From assembly GCA_001805375.1 (NCBI GenBank), contig MHFY01000136.1, positions 14,391-29,616 of the forward strand: a stretch of DNA of 15,226 bases. Reading direction: 5' to 3'. Position 1 is the stretch's first letter. Every line of letters starts with the position of its first letter. The position numbers were made by a program, and so were the translations under genes. The notes beneath the pieces were generated by a model. It was given only the letters and a program-made list of their open reading frames with translations, was not told the DNA's origin and did not search any database. Source of the stretch: Omnitrophica WOR_2 bacterium GWA2_47_8 (GTDB lineage Bacteria > Omnitrophota > Gorgyraeia > Zapsychrales > GWA2-47-8). Positions 1 through 7,366 of this stretch are shown in pieces.

Positions 1-228
1 CCAAACATCCTTCACGTGAGGTATCGGCTCCCCTGGATAGGCCAGCTGCCAGCGCATCAACATCATCAGCCAAAACCCGAAGAATAAAAAACATAGGGCG
101 GTGATGCCGTATTGCAGTCCGATGACCTTATGGTCGGTGGCAAAAATATACTTTCGCCAGAAACTTAATTCGTGTGAATCCTGATGGTGGGACTCTCCGT
201 GGTGATCCTTATGCGGCGCGGTACTCAT
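1..228 (-). CDS. ctaD: Cytochrome c oxidase subunit I, N-terminal 76 codons (partial)
   Basis: This is the beginning of the catalytic subunit of a heme-copper terminal oxidase, an inner-membrane enzyme that reduces O2 to water and pumps protons. The reading frame opens at the ATG at 228 and runs off the left edge. A His-rich leader of about 20 residues is followed by FWRKYIFATDHKVIGLQYG (from residue 23), the characteristic start of aa3-type subunit I. The first transmembrane helix then begins at about residue 40 and leads into MRWQLAYPGEPIP. The heme and CuB ligands lie beyond the window, so the oxidase subtype cannot be confirmed. It starts 5 bases after the stop of the cupredoxin-like gene, so the two are almost certainly co-transcribed. 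A subunit II gene usually precedes subunit I; here the copper protein stands in that place. Confidence 0.93.
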   Translation of the reverse strand, partial: MSTAPHKDHHGESHHQDSHELSFWRKYIFATDHKVIGLQYGITALCFLFFGFWLMMLMRWQLAYPGEPIPHVKDVW

Positions 229-233
229 AAAAA

Positions 234-956
234 TTATTTAGCTTCAGCTTTTTCGGGCTTCGTAAATTTAAAATTTATGTCTTTTGTTTCGCCTTCGGCA
301 ATAGTGATGCTTTGCGCCTGTGTTCCCAATTTTTCGTGCCAGGCCTCGATCTCATACGTGCCCGCAGGTAAATTTGCGATATTAAATTTTCCATCCTTTG
401 CTGTGGTGCTAAAGTACGGGTGTGCCATGACCATGACCCAGGCCCCCATCCATGGATGCACGTCACATTTGAATGGGATCATTTCCTCTTTATCAAAGAC
501 CTTCTCTGTTTCTGCTCTAAATTTAGGCATGGCCAGATTGAATTCACCGTTAACTTTAGCCAGCGCATGGACATTATGAAGCGTCCCGTCTGGGTTCAAA
601 ATTTTAATAGCTTGGCCTTTCAAGACACCCAAAACATGAGGCGTATACCTGCACCCTTCCTGGTCCAAAACAGCGGCCTCAGCAGGCGCCGGGTACTCTT
701 TTTGCGCTAAACCGCTCTTGACATAGACAAACACATTGGCCATGGTGTTGCCGTCCCCCAAAACAAGCGTTTCAGGGTAGACCGGCTCTTTATGCTTTGT
801 TAAGCAGATCGGATCGGCGTCCATCTTTATTTCTTTAAAAGTTGGGACAGTGCCTTCATAATTAACGGTCCCGGTTAAGGTGGCTGCATTTGCCTGCCAG
901 GCAAACATCAAAGCCGCTAACGTTACGAACGTTATTTGCGAATGTTGACTTTTCAT
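234..956 (-). CDS. Exported cupredoxin-like copper protein with C-terminal carboxypeptidase-regulatory-like domain
   Basis: This 240-residue protein begins with a clear signal peptide (hydrophobic residues 8-20, likely cleavage after ANA at 24), so it acts outside the cytoplasmic membrane. Its middle looks like a cupredoxin: HNVH (H127, H130) is followed about 35 residues later by C164-x2-H167-x2-M170, with M175 as an alternative ligand, which is the order of type 1 copper ligands. Cys51 and Cys101 could form a disulphide. Residues about 186-230 (DGKFNIANLPAGTYEIEAW) resemble a carboxypeptidase-regulatory-like beta sandwich. The ATG at 956 has a good AGGAG ribosome site at 963-967 and a candidate promoter upstream. 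Its position just before oxidase subunit I suggests a small electron carrier, or a copper-delivery or accessory protein, for that oxidase. Copper binding and electron transfer are inferred. It could also be annotated as a methylamine-utilisation-like or plastocyanin-family protein. Confidence 0.75.
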   Translation of the reverse strand: MKSQHSQITFVTLAALMFAWQANAATLTGTVNYEGTVPTFKEIKMDADPICLTKHKEPVYPETLVLGDGNTMANVFVYVKSGLAQKEYPAPAEAAVLDQEGCRYTPHVLGVLKGQAIKILNPDGTLHNVHALAKVNGEFNLAMPKFRAETEKVFDKEEMIPFKCDVHPWMGAWVMVMAHPYFSTTAKDGKFNIANLPAGTYEIEAWHEKLGTQAQSITIAEGETKDINFKFTKPEKAEAK

Positions 957-962
957 CTCTTT

Positions 963-967
963 CTCCT
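963..967 (-). promoter_or_regulatory. Ribosome binding site of the cupredoxin-like gene
   Basis: AGGAG on the minus strand lies 6 bases before the ATG at 956. It is one of the clearest Shine-Dalgarno sites in the window and fixes the start that yields a complete signal peptide. Confidence 0.7.
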
Positions 968-995
968 TTTTAAAACCATATAATGACGATGTTTT

Positions 996-1024
996 AAACT
1001 ACTACACACTTTTATTTTTGTCAA
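996..1024 (-). promoter_or_regulatory. Candidate sigma70 promoter for the cupredoxin-ctaD unit
   Basis: On the minus strand a perfect -35 hexamer TTGACA (1019-1024) is followed after 17 bases by TAGTTT (996-1001), which keeps the three most important -10 bases (T, A and final T). The surroundings are AT-rich. The site lies in the 114-base gap between the zinc-ribbon gene and the cupredoxin gene, the second longest gap in the window, and would give a leader of about 30-35 bases. It suggests that the oxidase unit can be transcribed apart from the upstream genes. The -10 is weak, so this is a prediction only. Confidence 0.5.
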
Positions 1025-1070
1025 GCTGCGAATTTATATTTTTCAAGCCATGGATACGAAAGTTCTCGCA

Positions 1071-1481
1071 TCAGGTCCTAAACTTATCGTATTTCAACCC
1101 GATATGGTGTTTAAAACTCTTTAAACTCGATGGGTCAAACCCCTTAAACTCTGCGCCGCAGCGGTAACACACCGCCATGCTGGGGATCTTTCTATATATA
1201 AGCCAATCGATGAGGGAAAAAACCGGCAGGCTTAAGCCGTAGGTCCAAGGGACAAGCCCGATTCCAACCAACATGATCAGGCAGCCCACCCCCTGGTTAA
1301 AATCTTTTTGCTGGTAAAACTGCCGGCAGCCGCACACCGGACAATTTTGCAGGATTTCGTTAATCGTTTTAACTTCGCCCCAGTGTACGGAACAATGAGG
1401 GCAGCTTAAAAGGGATACGTCTTTCAGCTCAATTTCCGAGAATTTTTTACATTGCTCACAATGTCGGCCGATTGTAAACAT
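1071..1481 (-). CDS. Small protein with four CxxC pairs and a hydrophobic centre, function unknown
   Basis: I do not recognise this 136-residue protein. It has four CxxC pairs: C8/C11, C27/C30, C47/C50 (in CPVCGC) and C105/C108 (in CYRCGAEF). These could form two zinc ribbons or rubredoxin-like metal sites. Between the third and fourth pairs a hydrophobic stretch at about 65-96 could form one or two membrane segments, so the zinc knuckles probably lie on one side of the membrane. The ATG at 1481 overlaps the upstream stop as TGATG; a GTG at 1484 (GTGA overlap) is an equally possible start one residue longer. The overlap implies translational coupling with the polytopic membrane protein, and the two probably work together. 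A role in assembling or regulating the neighbouring respiratory complexes is only a guess from position. Confidence 0.7.
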   Translation of the reverse strand: MFTIGRHCEQCKKFSEIELKDVSLLSCPHCSVHWGEVKTINEILQNCPVCGCRQFYQQKDFNQGVGCLIMLVGIGLVPWTYGLSLPVFSLIDWLIYRKIPSMAVCYRCGAEFKGFDPSSLKSFKHHIGLKYDKFRT

Positions 1482-2260
1482 CACAAGGCAATACCAAATT
1501 GGATGAGATAATATTTATAGGTGATGTCGCCGATCAGCACGGAGCATAATAAGGCGTACAGGATCCCAGTGGCGGATTGCGTATTTTTAACCGAAAGCGT
1601 GTCTAAAACAAAATAAATCCCGAAAAGCGGGAAAAATGTGCCGAAAAATAAAGCCAGCCAAATAAAGAACCCCTCCGTTGTAAGGCTGAATTTATACAGC
1701 GGGACCATTTCGCCCAAGTAGGCGGTCTTTACCGTAAAAAGCAATACACCGTCGGCCAAAAACCGAGCAACCAAAAAAAGACCAAAGACATAAACCGCCC
1801 GCTTTAAATAATGGATCGGCAAACCATGAACATTCAAATACCAGTGCCCTAAATTCATCGCATAAAGACAGCTGCTGAAGATAAACCCTCCTAAAATACT
1901 TAAAAAAATCGCCGCTGACCCAACGCCCTTCCCTATAATGTCTTCCATCGATATTGCAAAAATGGATAAACCTGTCAGGCACACCAACGCAACCCAAAAG
2001 ACATTAGGGGATTCTTTTTTCCAACTTACAAAGGTGAGCATTAAAAGTGCCGTGGCCCAACCCGCCAACAACATCTTTAAAGGATCCTCCATGTTGGTGG
2101 ATATCAAAAACACGGCTAAAACACCCGCAACCAGCGCAGGAAGCCCCAAATGGAAGCGATGGAAATTTTGCTTTAACGGGTCTTTAAAATTTATCCAAAA
2201 ACACAGCGGATAGATCGCAACAAAAAGTAAAAGACTCAAAATAGTGATTTTGGATAACAT
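1481..2260 (-). CDS. Polytopic membrane protein with GHWYL motif, function unknown
   Basis: This 259-residue protein is nearly all membrane. Hydrophobic segments lie at about 4-23, 38-54, 62-80, 85-103, 114-135, 153-173, 195-217 and 228-247, about eight in total. There is no signal peptide or soluble domain. A short polar motif, LGHWYLNVHGLPIHYLKR at 137-154, lies in a loop and contains three His residues; it is the most likely functional site and could bind a metal, heme or quinone. The gene starts 23 bases after the octaheme cytochrome stop and overlaps the next gene, so it belongs to the same transcript. I cannot assign it to a named family. By position it could be an extra membrane subunit or an assembly factor of the b6c-cytochrome complex or the oxidase. 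Confidence 0.7.
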   Translation of the reverse strand: MLSKITILSLLLFVAIYPLCFWINFKDPLKQNFHRFHLGLPALVAGVLAVFLISTNMEDPLKMLLAGWATALLMLTFVSWKKESPNVFWVALVCLTGLSIFAISMEDIIGKGVGSAAIFLSILGGFIFSSCLYAMNLGHWYLNVHGLPIHYLKRAVYVFGLFLVARFLADGVLLFTVKTAYLGEMVPLYKFSLTTEGFFIWLALFFGTFFPLFGIYFVLDTLSVKNTQSATGILYALLCSVLIGDITYKYYLIQFGIAL

Positions 2261-2283
2261 GGCGGACGAACGGATCGTTGTAC

Positions 2284-5200
2284 TTAGGGACCTTTTGGTT
2301 TTTCGGTACGAGAAGATTCCTCGCTTGATGGAGGCGTAGAAACAGCACCTGCGGCAGTTGCGGGTTCTTCTTTGGATCCTTTGAGAGATTTTTCAGGTTT
2401 GGGCGCTTCCGTTGGCGCTGTCGTCAATGTCATTAAGTAGTTTTTCAAAGCTTCTATCTGGGCATTTTCATCCCCGTTCAAGATATCTTCCGGCCCGGAC
2501 TGGTCAAAAGATTGTGGATCATAAAAGTTAGGCATTTTAGTTCCGGGAAGGAGCACCTGGGGATCCTTGATCCATTCCTTAAGCCATTTCGGTTTAAGGC
2601 GCTTTTTGATCAAAGCAAAATCCGGGGCCCAGTTTTCCGCTGATCCGCCGGGCATCTGATCGCCGACAATGTGGCACTTCGCACAGCCGAAGTAATCATT
2701 GGAAAAAAGTTTTTGTCCGGCTGCCAATTCTTCCGCCGTTGTTTTAATATCTATTAATTCCGAGAATGGGATTTCCTGATCATCCAAAGCGCTGAAATAT
2801 CTAAGCAAGGCGTTTAAGTGAACAACGTTAAATTTATACGTAGGCATCCTCACCTTAAGCCAGGGGCGGATCGTGGTGGGCTCATGCAGAAATTCAAATA
2901 ACCATTGGGCCTGGACTTTTTTCCCTTCCCCGATAAGGTTCGGAGGGCTAAAACTTGTGACCACCGCCGTGGCATCGCCTTCCGTCATATCATTATATTT
3001 AACCAACCAATCTGCGACACTCGACTGGATCCCTCCGCCCTCACCATCGATCAAGTGGCAGGCCTGGCAATTAAATTGACGGATAACTTCCTGGCCTTCC
3101 TCAATATATTTATTCCGGGATGTTTTGGGTTTTAATTTTGAGTCGCCCGGCTTATCGCTGACAAAACCCAAAATGGCGGTTGTCACCGCCTCGATCTCCT
3201 CAGCGCTAAGATCAAAATTGGGCATGCGCAATTTTTCATCGGCTGTCTTTATCTTACCTTGATCGAAAATACGGGGATCTTTCAATTTTTGGGTGAACCA
3301 AGCATGATTGGAACGCTCAATATTGCTAAATCCAAAATCGAGTTTATCCGTCGGCTTGCTTCCCTCTTCGGTTAAGTCCGTGCCGATAGGTTTCGCAAGT
3401 TCAAATCCATTGATATCATGGCAGGAATAACACCCGTAGTGGGCAACGAGTTTTTCCCCGGCAAAATTTAACTTGTCATCTAAGTTCATTTTAAACAGCT
3501 TGGCATTTGCTTGGGCTTCCGTTTCGGATTTTAAAAGAAATTCTCTACCGATCGTAGCGATCATCGCTTCATCAACCGCAGGGATCGGCTTGGACATAAA
3601 CTCGCTATTCTTATCTTTAGCTAAATAGGCGGCGGCATCCGCTGCTTCTTGGTCACTTAACCGCAAATTCGGCATGCGTGTCTGAGGATGATAACGGTGC
3701 GGGTCTTTAAGCCAATTATAGATCCACTCCTTATTTGTCTTTGATCCCAAACCAATGAGGCTGGGGCCCTGCTCCTTCATCAATGTCTGGCGCGTGGTTT
3801 TTTCTCCAGTCGGTGATGGGTCGATCTTGTGACAGGCAAAACAGCCGGCAGAAGCAATGATCGCTTCTCCCTTTTGTGCATCTCCCGTGGAAGGCACGCC
3901 ATCCAATTGAAACTCTTTGCCTTGATTGAACAGGTAATGCACCATGGCGTGGATTTCCTGCTGGCCTCGTTTGATCGATTGCGGATCACTGTTATTGCTC
4001 TGATTATAAAAAGAAGGCATCCAGGTGTTGTGGCGGAAAGATTTCGGATCCGAGATCCAGCGATAAACCCAGTCCTTATCAAGTTTTGCGGTAATGTGCG
4101 TTAGATCCGGGCCGGGCTTCGGCCAATTCTTATATTTATCAATCGCATGACAAGAGTAACAGCCGGCCCGTTCGATGACATTAAGCCCTAAGCTTAATTT
4201 TTTTGCCCCCTTGATCGGGCTTTCCCCGGAGTGGCACTTAAAACAGCCGGCCTCCACATAAGGCATGGGATACATCGGCGTTTCCCAATGATGATATTCC
4301 TGCCAACCGTACTTTTTTTCCCATTCTTTCCGCTGTTCTTCTGATGAGGGAGTATGCACTGCGGACGTAAAATCCGTTCCCCGGCCCCGGCCCTGATGGC
4401 AGACCGTACAGCCGAAATCTTCCAGCGGATGCGCGGACTCATTTCCGACAAACAATTCCAGCTGCGGATGAGTGCGATACGGATGCGGGGCATTTTTGTA
4501 ATCCGGATTATTGATCCCTAAATGGCAGGTGGTGCAGCGGTCCACTTTCGGGACCTGCATAAAATTTACATCATCGGTGAGGTCCTTAAGCACGATCTGT
4601 TCGATTTTATAATTGGGATTGGCAAAATCAATGACCGGCAGATCACGTACAAACTCGGCGGTTAAATTCGCCGGGGACATTTCACCAGGGTCGATCTTTT
4701 TTAATTTACGCTGAAGAATAAAACTCTGCATCTCCAGCGCTTTTTTCTTGCGGTCCAACTCGGCAAGGCCTTTGCCGCACTCGGTAACCGGGCGGGATTC
4801 TTCAAGGATACGGCTCTCTAACGCTTCGCTGTCTTTACTTAATTTCTTGACCTGCTGTGTTAATCCGTCAAATCGCTGTTTTAATGCTTCCACGGCGGTA
4901 TTCTTCGGCCCGGCTTCCGCCGGGTGAAGAGCTTCCTCATACCCAAAACGGGCCGCGTCCAATTCCGCCCGGGCAATTTTCAGCCGGTGCTTTAGAAGTT
5001 CATCTTCCGCCTGTGATTTTTTTAATTTCTTATCCAGCTCCGCAAACTGGGAACATTGGGCATTAAAAACCTTTTGCGCCTCGGCAATGTCCCCCTCCAG
5101 CTTCACATAGGCTTCATCCTTTATCAGCCGGTTGCTTTCCTTATCGAATTTGACGCGGGTCTTTTCGATCTCCAGCTGCCGAAATTCCTTCTGATAATCC

Positions 5201-5325
5201 TTCCATTTACGGGAATAATCATCCGCGAACATCAGCACCAGGGCAGCTAAAAGCACCAAGCTCGCTATGGCAAAAAGCCTGTTTAATTTTTCGATATTAT
5301 AATGACGTTCTTGTGGTTCGGGCAT
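2284..5325 (-). CDS. Large octaheme c-type cytochrome with N-terminal membrane anchor and coiled coil
   Basis: This 1013-residue cytochrome is probably the electron-accepting c subunit of the adjacent b6c complex. A membrane anchor at about 17-34 is followed by a charged coiled coil at about 40-210, then eight CxxCH heme sites at C264, C306, C361, C389, C495, C632, C753 and C881. The first three lie in a compact His-rich region that may be bis-His ligated. Each of the last five is followed by a W-rich 'DP...MP' segment with a likely axial Met (M436, M551, M701, M827, M931), so this part reads as five tandem mono-heme cytochrome c modules. The C-terminal 40 residues are Pro/Ser/Glu-rich and probably disordered. 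I chose the ATG at 5325; the frame stays open to an ATG at 5427, but those extra 34 codons read through a palindromic element and are Pro-rich. Ribosome sites are poor for both starts. Confidence 0.88.
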   Translation of the reverse strand: MPEPQERHYNIEKLNRLFAIASLVLLAALVLMFADDYSRKWKDYQKEFRQLEIEKTRVKFDKESNRLIKDEAYVKLEGDIAEAQKVFNAQCSQFAELDKKLKKSQAEDELLKHRLKIARAELDAARFGYEEALHPAEAGPKNTAVEALKQRFDGLTQQVKKLSKDSEALESRILEESRPVTECGKGLAELDRKKKALEMQSFILQRKLKKIDPGEMSPANLTAEFVRDLPVIDFANPNYKIEQIVLKDLTDDVNFMQVPKVDRCTTCHLGINNPDYKNAPHPYRTHPQLELFVGNESAHPLEDFGCTVCHQGRGRGTDFTSAVHTPSSEEQRKEWEKKYGWQEYHHWETPMYPMPYVEAGCFKCHSGESPIKGAKKLSLGLNVIERAGCYSCHAIDKYKNWPKPGPDLTHITAKLDKDWVYRWISDPKSFRHNTWMPSFYNQSNNSDPQSIKRGQQEIHAMVHYLFNQGKEFQLDGVPSTGDAQKGEAIIASAGCFACHKIDPSPTGEKTTRQTLMKEQGPSLIGLGSKTNKEWIYNWLKDPHRYHPQTRMPNLRLSDQEAADAAAYLAKDKNSEFMSKPIPAVDEAMIATIGREFLLKSETEAQANAKLFKMNLDDKLNFAGEKLVAHYGCYSCHDINGFELAKPIGTDLTEEGSKPTDKLDFGFSNIERSNHAWFTQKLKDPRIFDQGKIKTADEKLRMPNFDLSAEEIEAVTTAILGFVSDKPGDSKLKPKTSRNKYIEEGQEVIRQFNCQACHLIDGEGGGIQSSVADWLVKYNDMTEGDATAVVTSFSPPNLIGEGKKVQAQWLFEFLHEPTTIRPWLKVRMPTYKFNVVHLNALLRYFSALDDQEIPFSELIDIKTTAEELAAGQKLFSNDYFGCAKCHIVGDQMPGGSAENWAPDFALIKKRLKPKWLKEWIKDPQVLLPGTKMPNFYDPQSFDQSGPEDILNGDENAQIEALKNYLMTLTTAPTEAPKPEKSLKGSKEEPATAAGAVSTPPSSEESSRTEKPKGP

Positions 5326-5378
5326 AATTAGTGGTATTCCCTTATCGCGAAAGGCGCTCAAGGGATTAATTTGGCTTC

Positions 5379-5438
5379 TAACTTGCGTTTCCGCCGAAGG
5401 CGGATCCGCCTCTGGAGGACATTGCATTCCGCAAGTTA
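5379..5438. repeat. 60-base nested palindromic element before the octaheme cytochrome gene
   Basis: The outer arms TAACTTGCG (5379-5387) and CGCAAGTTA (5430-5438) are perfect 9-base inverted repeats. Between them lies an imperfect 30-base palindrome (5390-5419) centred on AGGCGGATCCGCCT, with flanking TCCGCC and GGAGGA arms. The RNA would fold into a long hairpin. It lies in the 120-base gap between the subunit IV-like gene and the cytochrome gene. There is no following T-run, so it is unlikely to be a simple terminator. It looks like a small mobile or dispersed palindromic repeat, but no second copy is in the window. Confidence 0.7.
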
Positions 5439-5445
5439 AGCCTCA

Positions 5446-6561
5446 TTAAATATTAAAAAAGAACTCAGGGATCGCGACGATATACTTGATATTAAAAGCC
5501 CAGCGTAAAAACATCTTTATCGGCAAGCCGGCGGCCATCAAAAGCAGGACCGCAAAGATAGCGTATCGAAACCCTCCTAGACGCTGATAAACATCCTTCA
5601 ATCCTATCCGGGCTAAGACGGCCGGCATGATCCCAAAATAAATGACCAAAATAAAAAATCCCCACATCTCACGCAGCAATATGCTCGCCGGAAGGCTTCG
5701 TTTCAGCCACACCATATAGATCAATTCCGAGACATTGACGTTCGTCAGGGCCTCCAATTTATGCGGATCCCAGTACTCGAATGGCCCGAAAAAGTTCCAG
5801 TTGGGCCCGCGCAAGAACGTCCCGACAATGATCAAAAACACCCACAGGATCAGCCAGAAGAATAAAAATATCGATACCGCCATTTTTCGATCGCGAAAAC
5901 TATAATACCCGCTGCCCTTCGGATTATTATCCAGGTACGGGATGCTCATTAAACCTAAAATGATGACGGTCGGGAATACGACCCCGGCCAGCCACGGGTC
6001 AAAATAAACCAGCATTTCCTGCAGACCCAAAAAATACCAGGGGGCCTTGGAGGGGTTCGGCGAAACCGTCGGATTCGCCGGCTCTTCCAACGGCGCCTGC
6101 AGCATAACCGACCAAACGATCAACAGGGCGGAACAAAAGATCAAGGCAATAAACTCAATGTAGACTAAGTCCGGCCAGACCAAAACTTTTTCCGCGGAAT
6201 CCTCCGCTTCGTTCGGTTTCTTTCCATCCACAAGCCGTGCGTCATTTTCAAAGGCCTGTTTTAAGCTAAACCACAAGAAGAAGGCCACCAAAAAGATCAA
6301 GGCAACAATAGGCACATTATCCGGCTTGGATACGATCTTCCGAAAATTCTCATCGGAAAGCCCAAAAAGAAAGAAAAACAACAATGTCGTAAAAAGAACG
6401 ATACCGCCCTGCTTTGTCCAAATTTTATTCAGGCGGTATTTTTGGTTAATGGCAAACAACTTCTCGGTGGGAGGAAAAATAAAGAAAAAGATCAAGATAA
6501 TGAACGGCAGCACGATCTTTGGATCGATGATCAAATTGATTATGTGTTTGATGGCTTCCAT
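5446..6561 (-). CDS. Cytochrome b C-terminal part (subunit IV-like), extended to 371 residues
   Basis: This is the second half of a split cytochrome b, forming part of the quinol-oxidising (Qo) site. The core runs from a helix at about 131-153 through NPSKAPWYFLGLQEMLVYFD (PWY at 174-176) to helices at about 189-208 and 226-249, followed by RGPNWNFFGPFEYWDP. The Glu of the usual PEWY motif is replaced: the sequence reads APWY. Ordinary subunit IV has about 160 residues with three helices. This protein adds about three hydrophobic segments at the front (15-31, 53-68, 83-101) and two at the end (296-316, 333-348). It starts one base after the stop of the cytochrome b6-like gene, indicating tight coupling. 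The extra helices may hold additional subunits or the large cytochrome that follows. Confidence 0.88.
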   Translation of the reverse strand: MEAIKHIINLIIDPKIVLPFIILIFFFIFPPTEKLFAINQKYRLNKIWTKQGGIVLFTTLLFFFLFGLSDENFRKIVSKPDNVPIVALIFLVAFFLWFSLKQAFENDARLVDGKKPNEAEDSAEKVLVWPDLVYIEFIALIFCSALLIVWSVMLQAPLEEPANPTVSPNPSKAPWYFLGLQEMLVYFDPWLAGVVFPTVIILGLMSIPYLDNNPKGSGYYSFRDRKMAVSIFLFFWLILWVFLIIVGTFLRGPNWNFFGPFEYWDPHKLEALTNVNVSELIYMVWLKRSLPASILLREMWGFFILVIYFGIMPAVLARIGLKDVYQRLGGFRYAIFAVLLLMAAGLPIKMFLRWAFNIKYIVAIPEFFFNI

Positions 6562-6562
6562 A

Positions 6563-7354
6563 TTATGTCGGACCGGAGATCCCGCCGTCTTTTCTGACCC
6601 GCCAAAAATGCACGATCATAAAGATCATGATGATGAAAGGAAAACCAATGCAATGTAAAACATAAAACCGCAATAAAGTTGCTTCCCCAACAAAACGTCC
6701 GCCCAATAGGGCAAAGCGGGCATCACTGGCCGCGTGGACAAAATTCACATCGCCTATTCCTAATAGTGAGGCACCGGGGCCTGAAGAACCAAAAAACGGC
6801 GTCGCCCCGGCCATGTTTGAACCAACGGTAATGGCCCAGATAGCCAACTGATCCCAGGGCAATAAATAACCGGTAAAACTTAACAGCATGGTCAATACCA
6901 AAAGAACAACCCCGACCGACCAGTTAAATTCACGCGGTGGCTTGTAAGATCCGGTCATAAAGACACGGAACATATGCAGCCAAACCGTAATGACCATCAA
7001 ATGCGCCCCCCAGCGGTGGATCTCGCGCATGATCCCTAAGGGTACTTGTTCTTTCAGATCAATGATATCGCCATAGGCATATTCAACCGTGGGGCGGTAA
7101 TAAAACATGAGTAAAATTCCGGTGACGGTTAAAACAAGGAATACGAAAAAGGACAACCCGCCCATACACCAGGTGTATTTGACCTTCACCGCGTGTTTCG
7201 GCAGACGGACCGGATGCAGATGCAGAAAAACACTGTTTAAAACAACCATCATCCGCTGGCGACGTGTGCGCGGCACACCGGTCCTAAAAATCGAACGCCA
7301 CACGTAATTTTCTTCTAATTTATCGATCAACCGCTTTTTTGGTTCTTCTGACAT
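6563..7354 (-). CDS. Cytochrome b6-like protein (N-terminal half of cytochrome b)
   Basis: This 263-residue protein carries the two b hemes of a Rieske/cytochrome b complex. The heme ligands are H113 (in IHRWGAH) and H127 (in LHMFRVFMTG) on helix B, and H234 and H249 on helix D. The D-helix pair has 14 residues between its His ligands, the spacing of b6 rather than mitochondrial cytochrome b. SFTGYLLPWDQ (159-169) and the end RKDGGISGPT are also b6-like. Cys63, in YTWCMGG, matches the position of the cysteine that holds the extra heme c_i (c_n) in b6f. It starts at 7354 after a good GAGGAG ribosome site, 12 bases beyond the Rieske stop. Together with the subunit IV-like protein it forms the quinone-binding core of the complex. 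Confidence 0.95.
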   Translation of the reverse strand: MSEEPKKRLIDKLEENYVWRSIFRTGVPRTRRQRMMVVLNSVFLHLHPVRLPKHAVKVKYTWCMGGLSFFVFLVLTVTGILLMFYYRPTVEYAYGDIIDLKEQVPLGIMREIHRWGAHLMVITVWLHMFRVFMTGSYKPPREFNWSVGVVLLVLTMLLSFTGYLLPWDQLAIWAITVGSNMAGATPFFGSSGPGASLLGIGDVNFVHAASDARFALLGGRFVGEATLLRFYVLHCIGFPFIIMIFMIVHFWRVRKDGGISGPT

Positions 7355-7366
7355 TTTAAACTCCTC

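Noticed and set aside
184..579. Open frame of 131 codons on the plus strand opposite the cupredoxin-like gene
   Set aside because: It is a shadow of two real minus-strand genes, spans their junction, and shows no family features.
1025..1070. Terminator for the upstream gene run after the four-CxxC gene
   Set aside because: The stretch is AT-rich with a duplicated GCTTGA word, but no stable GC stem followed by T residues was found.
5326..5370. Possible promoter (TTGAGC followed by AT-rich bases) for the octaheme gene
   Set aside because: The -35 is only partly like consensus and no acceptable -10 lies at a 16-18 base distance.
5326..5445. Possible rho-independent terminator made by the palindromic element
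   Set aside because: No T-run follows the hairpin on the minus strand, and the downstream cytochrome gene has no good promoter of its own in the gap.
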